From: Nitrospinota bacterium
GTDB taxonomy: Bacteria; UBA8248
Assembly: GCA_011523725.1 (NCBI GenBank)
Contig: WTGD01000084.1
Span: forward strand, 1-6,507
Direction: 5' to 3'
Length of the DNA stretch: 6,507 nt
The translations under genes and the position numbers were made by a program. The notes beneath the pieces are model-generated. The model did no database searches, was not told the DNA's origin, and worked only from the letters and a program-made list of their open reading frames with translations. How positions within the stretch are numbered: position 1 is the stretch's first letter; each line of letters begins with the position of its first letter. Of this stretch, positions 1 through 5,727 are shown in pieces.

Positions 1-894
<894 letters not shown>

Positions 895-1070
895 GAATCA
901 GGCCACTCTCTCTCAATAAGAAGGTGAATACATCCTTGCGTTCACGATTTCTTCCCGCCGGTCAATTCATCATTCCCTCTCCAAAACCACTCCTTGATGC
1001 CTGGGTTTCTCCTCCTTCCCCCTTGAGAGGGTATTGAAAGAAGACCCTTTTGGCTCGCGTTGCGAATTGG
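895..1070. other. carA-carB spacer, carB-proximal part, no gene seen
   Basis: This stretch between the palindromic element and carB has no plausible coding frame; on the minus strand the ATG-started frames stop after a few codons. Read in the direction of carB it is purine-rich. A loose hairpin can be drawn at 1030-1048 (GGGTATT pairing with AAGACCC, one mismatch, loop GAAAG). It has a T run only on the plus-strand side, where no gene would use it. A TTGACC near 965 on the minus strand has no suitable -10 partner at 16-18 bases. I see no convincing terminator or promoter. Confidence 0.5.
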
Positions 1071-1150
1071 CGTGTAGGGGCCGTGTAGGGGCCGCATATA
1101 TGCGGCCCACATGCCGCGAACCGGTCGGGTCGCATATATGCGACCCCTAC
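1071..1150. repeat. Palindromic extragenic repeat element, two related hairpins
   Basis: Two perfect 20-base palindromes share the core CGCATATATGCG: GGGCCGCATATATGCGGCCC at 1089-1108 and GGGTCGCATATATGCGACCC at 1127-1146. The pair is bounded by 7-base inverted ends, GTAGGGG (1085-1091) and CCCCTAC (1144-1150). On the left the end is duplicated as an 11-base tandem repeat, CGTGTAGGGGC (1071-1081 and 1082-1092). Each palindrome can form an 8-bp stem with a TATA loop. Symmetric modules with inverted ends and no coding capacity, lying between two genes, are typical of REP- or MITE-like repeats. I infer that class; no transposase is present. It lies in transcribed spacer between carA and carB, so the RNA copy would fold into two hairpins and could affect mRNA processing or stability. 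Confidence 0.8.
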
Positions 1151-1176
1151 AAAACCATCACGCGCATTTCCTTGCC

Positions 1177-2268
1177 TCACTCCCCCACGCAGAAGCAGAA
1201 GAACGCATCGAACAGCGCGCCCGCGTCGTGCGGGCCGGGGCAGGCCTCGGGGTGGTACTGCACGCTGAACACTTTGGGGGATTCCGACTTGAGCCCCTCG
1301 CAGGTATGGTCGTTGAGCGACGAATGCGTGACGGCCACGCCGGCTGGCAGGCTCTCCGGATCCACGGCGAACGAATGGTTCTGCGAGGTGATGTCCACCT
1401 TTTTCGTGCTCAAATCCTGTACGGGATGGTTCGCCCCGTGGTGGCCGAACTTGAGCTTGTAGGTCCTGCCGCCCAGGGCCTGCGCGAGGATCTGATGCCC
1501 CAGGCAGATGCCCACGACGGGCACCCGGCCCATGATGTTTTTGACGTTCTCGACGACGTAGCCCAGCGCCGCCGGGTCGCCTGGGCCGTTCGATAAGAAC
1601 ACCGCGGCGGGCTTTCTCGCCAGGACGCTCTCGGCGGTTTCCGAAGCGGGCACGATTTCGAGATCGAAGCGCTGCCCAAGTTCGCGGAAAATGTTGTCCT
1701 TCGCCCCCAGGTCGTAGGCCACGCATAGCGGTCGGCCCTTCCTCTCGCCGTATGCGTGCGCGGCCTCGCAGGTGACGCCTTGCACCATGTCGCGCCCGTC
1801 CAGCCCCGGGCTCGCCTTGGCGCGGGCGATGAGGCTCGCCTCGTCCAGATCTTTTGAAGAAAGTACCGCCTTAAGCGCGCCGGCCTCCCGGACGTGGCGC
1901 GTGAGCGCGCGCGTATCCACGTCCTCGATACCCGGGACGCCCTGTTCTTTGAGGTAGGAATCCAGGTCCCCGTTCGCGCGGAAGTTGCTGTGGCGCCTGC
2001 AGACTTCCTTCACGATGAAGGCCTCGACCCAGACGCGGCGGGATTCCTCATCGCCGGGGATGACGCCGTAGTTCCCGATGTGGGGGTACGTCATCACCAC
2101 CATCTGGCCCCGGTAGGAGGGGTCGGTGAGCACCTCCTGGTAGCCCGTCATCGCCGTGTTGAAGACGAGTTCGCCTTCCGCGTCCGCATCGGCTCCAAAA
2201 CTCGCGCCCCGGAAGACTCTGCCGTCCTCCAGGGCCAGGAGCGCCGGTTTGATTTTCCGTCCTTTCAT
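1177..2268 (-). CDS. carA: Carbamoyl phosphate synthetase small (glutaminase) subunit
   Basis: CarA hydrolyses glutamine and passes ammonia to CarB. The 363-residue product has the CPSase small-chain N-terminal domain (LALEDGRVFRG, VFNTAMTGYQEVLTDPSY, YPHIGNYG) and a C-terminal class I glutamine amidotransferase domain from about residue 190. The catalytic triad is visible: Cys255 in GICLGHQ, His339 and Glu341 in HPEACPGPHD. SNGPGDP (226-232) and FGHHGANHPV (274-283) are also family hallmarks. Length is close to the usual 360-380. The start at 2268 is chosen over in-frame codons further upstream because it begins the conserved domain and has GGGAGG 10 bases before it. Its ATG overlaps the pyrC stop as ATGA, implying translational coupling. 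The C-terminus is short and ends with two cysteines (FFCFCVGE), a minor oddity. Confidence 0.97.
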   Translation of the reverse strand: MKGRKIKPALLALEDGRVFRGASFGADADAEGELVFNTAMTGYQEVLTDPSYRGQMVVMTYPHIGNYGVIPGDEESRRVWVEAFIVKEVCRRHSNFRANGDLDSYLKEQGVPGIEDVDTRALTRHVREAGALKAVLSSKDLDEASLIARAKASPGLDGRDMVQGVTCEAAHAYGERKGRPLCVAYDLGAKDNIFRELGQRFDLEIVPASETAESVLARKPAAVFLSNGPGDPAALGYVVENVKNIMGRVPVVGICLGHQILAQALGGRTYKLKFGHHGANHPVQDLSTKKVDITSQNHSFAVDPESLPAGVAVTHSSLNDHTCEGLKSESPKVFSVQYHPEACPGPHDAGALFDAFFCFCVGE

Positions 2269-3587
2269 GGGGTGAGCGCCTCCCGGGCCGAGATTTTCAT
2301 TTCGCCTTCGAGCCTGCTCATCCGCACCTCTCCCCCGACGACTGTGGCGACGGCGCACCCCTTGAGCTTCCAGCCCGCGAAGGGGGTGTTCCTGCCGTTG
2401 CTCTCGAACGCGTCGGGGTCGACGGTGATCTCGCGCTCGGGGTCTAAAATCGTCACGTCGCCAGGCGCGCCCTCCTTGAGCGTGCCGTGGGGCAGGCCCA
2501 GAATCTCGCACGGCCCTGAGGTGAACTTCGCGATCATCTCGGGCAACGCGAGCACGCCCCCGCCCACGAGCCTGTCCAGCGCGAGCGATACGGCCGTCTC
2601 CAGCCCCACGATACCGAACGGAACGGCGTCGAACTCCCTCTGGGTCTCGGCCTCGTAGTGCGGCGCGTGGTCCGAAGCGATGGCGGATATCGTGCCGTCC
2701 TTGAGACCATCCAGCAGCGCTTGTCTATTCGCCTCATCGCGCAGCGGCGGCGCCATCTTGGCGGAGGAGTCGAAGCCCTGAATCGCCTCGTCCGTAAGTG
2801 CGAAATGGTGGGGCGTCACCTCCGCCGTCACGCGGACCCCGCGCGCCCGCGCCGCCCGCACCAGGTCCACCGCGACTGCTGAGGAGACGTGGAGGATGTG
2901 GAGCCTGCCGCCGGTCAGCTCCGCGAGGCGGATATCGCGGTATACGCAGATGTCCTCGCTCGCCGCCGGGTTCCCCGACAGGCCGAGCAGGGTGGAGACC
3001 GCCCCCTCGTTCATCACCTTGGCCGAAGAGAGCGACATATCCTCCGCATGGTCGAGCACGCTCACGCCGAGCATTCCGGCGTATTCGAGGGCCGCGCGCA
3101 TCAAGGCGGCCGTCTTGACGGGCACGCCGTCGTCGCTGAAGGCCACCGCGCCCGCCTCTATCTGCTCGGCCATCTCGCTCAACTCCTCGCCCTCGAGGCC
3201 CACCGAAACCGCGCCGATGGGGAACACGCGGCACGCGCCCACCTCGCGCGCGCGCTTGAGTATCCGCTCGGTGATGGAACTCGTGTCGTTCACAGGATCG
3301 GTGTTCGCCATGCAGGCCACGCCGGTGAAGCCGCCCGCGGCGGCGGCGCGGGTGCCGCTCTCGATGTCCTCCTTGTACTCCTGCCCCGGCTCTCTGAAAT
3401 GGACGTGCATGTCGATGAAACCGGGCGCGACGACGAGCCCCGCCGCGTCGATGATTTCATCCCCGCCGCGCGGCAGGATGCTCTTCTTCCGGTGGGCGAC
3501 CTTTCCCTCCTCGATCAGGATGTCGCATATCTCATCGACGCCGTCCGCGGTGTCGATGAGGCGGCCTCCCCTAATGAGCAACGGCAT
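2265..3587 (-). CDS. pyrC: Dihydroorotase (class I type, catalytically complete)
   Basis: PyrC interconverts carbamoyl aspartate and dihydroorotate, the third step of UMP synthesis. The 440-residue amidohydrolase has the full metal and substrate set: His61 and His63 with Arg65 in DMHVHFREPG, Asp152/Asp153 in FSDDG, His180 in LDHAED, His233 in ILHVSS, and Asp306 in SDHAPH. MANTDP (93-98) and KMAPPLR (277-283) are also typical. It resembles the Bacillus/Aquifex type (about 420-440 residues) rather than the shorter E. coli type. Because all ligands are present, it is not one of the inactive pseudo-dihydroorotases that scaffold aspartate transcarbamylase in some bacteria. The start at 3587 is set by AAGGAGGTG at 3600-3592, six bases after GGAGG. 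The longer in-frame version adds 16 non-conserved residues. It overlaps the end of pyrB by 17 bases and carA by 4. Residues 31-42 (AHRKKSILPRGG) are atypical for a strand-turn region, but the length fits and no frameshift is needed. Confidence 0.96.
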   Translation of the reverse strand: MPLLIRGGRLIDTADGVDEICDILIEEGKVAHRKKSILPRGGDEIIDAAGLVVAPGFIDMHVHFREPGQEYKEDIESGTRAAAAGGFTGVACMANTDPVNDTSSITERILKRAREVGACRVFPIGAVSVGLEGEELSEMAEQIEAGAVAFSDDGVPVKTAALMRAALEYAGMLGVSVLDHAEDMSLSSAKVMNEGAVSTLLGLSGNPAASEDICVYRDIRLAELTGGRLHILHVSSAVAVDLVRAARARGVRVTAEVTPHHFALTDEAIQGFDSSAKMAPPLRDEANRQALLDGLKDGTISAIASDHAPHYEAETQREFDAVPFGIVGLETAVSLALDRLVGGGVLALPEMIAKFTSGPCEILGLPHGTLKEGAPGDVTILDPEREITVDPDAFESNGRNTPFAGWKLKGCAVATVVGGEVRMSRLEGEMKISAREALTP

Positions 3588-4590
3588 CTCGCACCTCCTT
3601 ACGCGATTTTTTGGGCTCCGCGGCGTCCGCCTCATCCGGAGCCGCCTCCCCCGACTCCTCGTCCCGCTTCACCGAGAGGAGATAGAGGATCGCCATCCGG
3701 CAGGCGACGCCGTATTCGACCTGCTCCAGGATGACGGAGAACGGCCCGTCGGCCACGTCGGGCGACATCTCCACGCCCCGGTTGATGGGCCCCGGGTGCA
3801 TGATGAGCAGGTCGCGCTTCGCCCCCTGGAGCTTCTTTTTGGTGATCCCGTAGGTATTGGCGTACTCGCGCGCGCTGGGGAAGGCGCTGCCCGCGCCCCG
3901 CTCCAGCTGGATCCTGAGGGCGATGAGCACGTCCGCCCCGTCGATGGCCTCATCGAGCCGCGTCGTCACGCGCGCGCCCAGGCAGTCGACTTCCGCGGGC
4001 AGCATGGTGGAGGGGCCGCAGAAGGTGACGTTCGCGCCCAGCTTCATCAGGCCGGCCACGTTCGAGCGCGCCACGCGGCTGTGCGCGATGTCCCCCACGA
4101 CCGAGACGTTCAGGCCCTTGAACTTCTCCTTGTGCTCCCGGATGGTGTAGAGGTCGAGCAGGGCCTGCGTGGGGTGTTCGTGGCAGCCGTCGCCCGCGTT
4201 CACGACGGCGCAATCGAGCTCCCTGCCCAGATAGGCGGGCGCGCCCGACGCCCAGTGCCGCACGACGAGCACGTCGGTGGCCATCGCCTCGATGTTCCGG
4301 GCCGTGTCGCGCAGGGTCTCCCCCTTGGCCGCCGAACTCGTGGAGACGGAGAGGTTGATGACGTCCGCCGAGAGGCGCTTGCCCGCGATCTCGAACGAAG
4401 CGCGCGTGCGCGTGCTGTTCTCGAAGAACAGGTTGACGATGGTCTTTCCCCGCAGCGTGGGCACTTTCTTGATGTCGCGCTCGTTGATCTCGCGGAACGA
4501 GTCGGTCTGATCGAGCAGAAACGTGATTTCCCCGGGCTCGAGTTCGCGGATCGAGAGCAAATCCTTTCTTCGGTAGGCCTCCTGGTTCAT
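3571..4590 (-). CDS. pyrB: Aspartate transcarbamylase catalytic subunit
   Basis: PyrB condenses carbamoyl phosphate with aspartate, the committed step of pyrimidine synthesis. The 339-residue product carries the carbamoyl-phosphate site FFENSTRTR (Ser59-Thr-Arg-Thr-Arg63), Lys89 of the SVSTSSAAKGE loop, Arg111-His112, HPTQ (His139, Gln142), GDIAHSRVARS (166-176), Arg226 in ALRIQ, and HPGPINRGVE (265-274). All expected catalytic positions appear intact. The start at 4590 begins the conserved N-terminus (MNQEAYRRKDLLSI) and has a G-rich Shine-Dalgarno (GGGGAG) four bases upstream; an ATG at 4620 has none. Beyond about residue 307 there is a charged, low-complexity tail of some 30 residues, rich in Glu, Asp, Ala and Lys, not usual in bacterial PyrB of about 305-320 residues. 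The gene follows pyrR by 39 bases and overlaps pyrC by 17. No regulatory pyrI is seen. Confidence 0.97.
   Translation of the reverse strand: MNQEAYRRKDLLSIRELEPGEITFLLDQTDSFREINERDIKKVPTLRGKTIVNLFFENSTRTRASFEIAGKRLSADVINLSVSTSSAAKGETLRDTARNIEAMATDVLVVRHWASGAPAYLGRELDCAVVNAGDGCHEHPTQALLDLYTIREHKEKFKGLNVSVVGDIAHSRVARSNVAGLMKLGANVTFCGPSTMLPAEVDCLGARVTTRLDEAIDGADVLIALRIQLERGAGSAFPSAREYANTYGITKKKLQGAKRDLLIMHPGPINRGVEMSPDVADGPFSVILEQVEYGVACRMAILYLLSVKRDEESGEAAPDEADAAEPKKSRKEVRDAVAH
3592..3600 (-). promoter_or_regulatory. Strong Shine-Dalgarno of pyrC, inside pyrB
   Basis: AAGGAGGTG lies within the last codons of pyrB (it encodes Lys-Glu-Val) with six bases between GGAGG and the pyrC ATG at 3587. 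It decides the pyrC start and means ribosomes finishing pyrB pass directly over the pyrC initiation site. Confidence 0.85.
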
Positions 4591-4629
4591 ATGACTCCCC
4601 CCCTGTAACGCCCGGTCCATCGGGCTCGT

Positions 4630-5154
4630 CTATCGCTTGAAAACGGCGTCCTGGCCGTCGGTCTCCTCCAGATGCACCCGCACCTCCTCGGGATGGACCG
4701 CCTCGATGTTCTTCCCCACGAAATCGGCGCGAATGGGCAGTTCGCGTCCTCCCCTGTCCACCAGGATGGCGAGGCGCACCCTGCGGGGCCGGCCGAAGCC
4801 CATGAGCGCGGCCAGGGCGGCGCGCGCCGTGCGGCCCGTGTAGAGCACGTCGTCGACGAGAACCACGTCTTTCCCCTCGCAGGAGAAGGGCAGGTCTGTC
4901 TTCTTGAGGCCGGTTCTCCCTCCGCCGGCCTGGTTCAGATCGTCGCGGTAGAGCGTCACGTCGAGCGCGCCCACGAGCGGATGCACGCCCACCAGCGACT
5001 GGAGCTCGCGCGCCAGCCTCTCCGCGAGGGGCACGCCCCGCGTGCGGACCCCGATGAACACGAGGTCCGACAGGTCGGCCGTGCGCTCGATAATCTCGTG
5101 CGAGAGGCGCCTCAGGGTGCGCCTGAGCTGCTCGGCGTCGAGTTGTTGCATCAT
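4630..5154 (-). CDS. pyrR: PyrR, pyrimidine operon RNA-binding regulator / uracil phosphoribosyltransferase
   Basis: PyrR senses UMP against PRPP and binds a conserved loop in pyr mRNA leaders; many members also have uracil phosphoribosyltransferase activity. The 174-residue product aligns along its length with B. subtilis PyrR (about 181). It shows LSHEIIER (17-24), GVRTRG (35-40), DVTLYRDDL (65-73), the PRPP-binding loop VVLVDDVLYTGRT (97-109), and LVDRGGRELPIRADFVGKN (131-149). The last segment and the first helix contain basic residues linked, from memory, to RNA binding in the Bacillus protein. Two ATGs stand in tandem at 5154 and 5151; either could initiate. The nearest Shine-Dalgarno-like sequence (GAAGG) is about 15 bases away and poor, in contrast to the leader ORF. 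The gene is first in the operon and directly follows a leader holding a matching PyrR-binding loop, implying autoregulation. Confidence 0.96.
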   Translation of the reverse strand: MMQQLDAEQLRRTLRRLSHEIIERTADLSDLVFIGVRTRGVPLAERLARELQSLVGVHPLVGALDVTLYRDDLNQAGGGRTGLKKTDLPFSCEGKDVVLVDDVLYTGRTARAALAALMGFGRPRRVRLAILVDRGGRELPIRADFVGKNIEAVHPEEVRVHLEETDGQDAVFKR

Positions 5155-5187
5155 CAGGGCGAAATCCGACCTTCGGGCGGTTTCAGG

Positions 5188-5262
5188 TCAAAAAGGGCGC
5201 AAAAAAAACTCCATGCCCACAGGGCACGGAGTGCGGAAATCAAGCGAGAAGATGGCAAGCAT
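5188..5262 (-). CDS. Putative 24-residue leader peptide of the pyr operon
   Basis: The ATG at 5262 is preceded by AAGGAGG (5277-5271) with an 8-base spacer, one of the best ribosome-binding sites in the window. The frame runs 24 codons (starting MLAIFSLDF, ending FFLRPF) to TGA at 5190-5188, 33 bases before pyrR. It reads through the whole terminator hairpin and its T run, which encodes the Phe-Phe-Leu near the end. I infer that the act of translation matters, not the peptide, as in the enterobacterial pyrBI leader. It overlaps no other gene. No homologue can be checked here; a chance ORF is possible, but the strong ribosome-binding site and exact placement argue against it. Confidence 0.7.
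   Translation of the reverse strand: MLAIFSLDFRTPCPVGMEFFLRPF
5201..5232 (-). terminator. Intrinsic terminator (attenuator) in the pyr leader
   Basis: On the minus strand CTCCGTGCCC (5231-5222) pairs with GGGCATGGAG (5218-5209) across a three-base TGT loop. This gives ten pairs including one G-U, extendable by an A-T pair at 5232/5208, and is followed by a run of eight T (5208-5201). This is a textbook Rho-independent terminator. It sits after the promoter region and before pyrR, inside the leader ORF, so it is an attenuator and not the end of rqcP transcription. No energy was calculated. Confidence 0.88.
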
Positions 5263-5270
5263 CTGCGTTT

Positions 5271-5277
5271 CCTCCTT
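5271..5277 (-). promoter_or_regulatory. Shine-Dalgarno of the leader ORF, abutting the PyrR loop
   Basis: AAGGAGG lies eight bases before the leader ATG. Its first base is immediately next to the 3' foot of the PyrR-binding hairpin (5278). A protein bound to that hairpin would be expected to hinder the ribosome here. Confidence 0.75.
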
Positions 5278-5296
5278 CGCCGCCTCACGGGACGAC
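5278..5296 (-). promoter_or_regulatory. PyrR-binding loop in the pyr mRNA leader
   Basis: The 14 bases CGTCCCGTGAGGCG (5294-5281) match the Bacillus PyrR-binding consensus as I remember it, ARUCCNGNGAGGYU, at 10 of 12 defined positions, including all of the UCC-G-GAGG core. The two mismatches are the outer A and U, here C and G, which still pair, a compensatory change. The hairpin extends as G5296-C5279, U5295-G5280, C5294-G5281, G5293-C5282, U5292-G5283, C5291-G5284, closing a CCGUGA hexaloop. With pyrR as the next real gene, assignment is strong; binding itself is inferred. Confidence 0.82.
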
Positions 5297-5331
5297 ATTA
5301 AAGGGGAATTTCTCTGTCAGCGGTTCGTTTG

Positions 5332-5356
5332 CACCCGGCGATGAGCCGGCCGGGCG
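5332..5356 (-). other. GC-rich hairpin upstream of the PyrR-binding loop
   Basis: On the minus strand CGCCCGGC (5356-5349) pairs with GCCGGGTG (5339-5332): eight pairs including one G-U, with a nine-base loop. An alternative five-pair stem with a TCATC loop uses 5349-5335. No T run follows, so it is a poor terminator. If transcription starts near 5359 it would cap the leader RNA at its 5' end and might stabilise it. Confidence 0.45.
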
Positions 5357-5365
5357 ATTTCATGA

Positions 5366-5394
5366 AAACTAGCAGTCTTTCCGGCAAAGAGCAA
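5366..5394 (-). promoter_or_regulatory. Weak candidate sigma-70 promoter for the pyr operon
   Basis: On the minus strand TTGCTC (5394-5389) and TAGTTT (5371-5366) are 17 bases apart, and a TGC directly before the second gives an extended -10. Each hexamer matches consensus at about three of six positions, so support rests mainly on spacing, the TG extension and location just after rqcP and ahead of the leader. Transcription would start near 5359. Read-through from the upstream genes is an alternative. Confidence 0.3.
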
Positions 5395-5403
5395 GAGGAA
5401 AAT

Positions 5404-5718
5404 TCAGACGCGCTTCAAAAAATCGAGCGGCGCGTCCGATAGGCTTTCTTTCTCATCGGGGGCGTGAGCCGATTCCTCCAGAATCTCGAACAGGGCGGAT
5501 GCGTCTTTTTTCGACAGATTGCGCTTAGCCTCCCCCAGGACGCGGACCCGCAGGGTCCTGTTCTCGAGCCGGAGGCTCAGCACGTCTCCGATTTCCACCC
5601 GGGAGGAGGCTTTGGCCGTTTTCCCTTCGATGTCCACCGCACCCCCGTCCGCCAGGCTCTTGGCCAGGGGACGACGCTTGACCAGGCGGCTATAGCGCAA
5701 AAACTGGTCGAGGCGCAT
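5404..5718 (-). CDS. rqcP: S4-domain RNA-binding protein, RqcP/YabO-like
   Basis: The 104-residue product begins MRLDQFLRYSRLVKRRPLAK and contains a single S4 fold over about residues 1-60, with the family signature AKASSRVEIGD (35-45). It resembles B. subtilis YabO/RqcP (about 86 residues) almost throughout. That protein works with RqcH on stalled 50S subunits to add C-terminal alanine tails during ribosome rescue. The related Hsp15 (HslR) family is the main alternative. The last 18 or so residues are an acidic extension of no known role. The ATG at 5718 begins the conserved domain and lies nine bases after the stop of the preceding gene. No clear Shine-Dalgarno is present, so translational coupling is likely. 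It is probably cotranscribed with the isomerase gene and functionally separate from the pyr operon. Confidence 0.85.
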   Translation of the reverse strand: MRLDQFLRYSRLVKRRPLAKSLADGGAVDIEGKTAKASSRVEIGDVLSLRLENRTLRVRVLGEAKRNLSKKDASALFEILEESAHAPDEKESLSDAPLDFLKRV

Positions 5719-5727
5719 CTTACGTCA

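Noticed and set aside
962..1726. Open reading frame on the minus strand overlapping carA in another frame
   Set aside because: It shares DNA with the C-terminal half of carA and runs through the palindromic repeat. Its product is an Arg/Gly-rich shadow with no domain.
3450..3510. Suspected frameshift in pyrC around residues 31-42
   Set aside because: The residues are atypical, but the segment length matches the family and homology continues in the same frame on both sides.
2896..4608. Long open reading frame on the plus strand (570 codons)
   Set aside because: It is antisense to pyrC and pyrB, whose products are unmistakable. The plus-strand translation is low-complexity, rich in Arg/Ala/Pro/Ser, and resembles no family. 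GC-rich codons on one strand commonly leave the opposite strand open.
4591..4620. Alternative pyrB start ten codons upstream (ATG at 4620)
   Set aside because: There is no Shine-Dalgarno before it, the added residues are not conserved, and the G-rich site at 4603-4595 fits the ATG at 4590.
5242..5280. Possible pairing of the leader Shine-Dalgarno with CTTCTCGC at 5251-5244, competing with the PyrR loop
   Set aside because: The pairing needs a bulge and a G-U pair, and it would make PyrR binding expose the ribosome site rather than block it. Too weak to propose as a switch without folding calculations.
5297..5320. CTGACA and TTTAAT as a promoter just upstream of the PyrR loop
   Set aside because: Both hexamers match consensus at five of six positions, but they are only 12 bases apart, too close for sigma-70. 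Transcription would also start inside the PyrR-binding loop and destroy it.
5366..5395. Terminator at the end of rqcP (TCTTT...AAAGA stem at 5390-5376)
   Set aside because: The stem is five pairs, mostly A-T, and is not followed by a proper T run. It is too weak to call.
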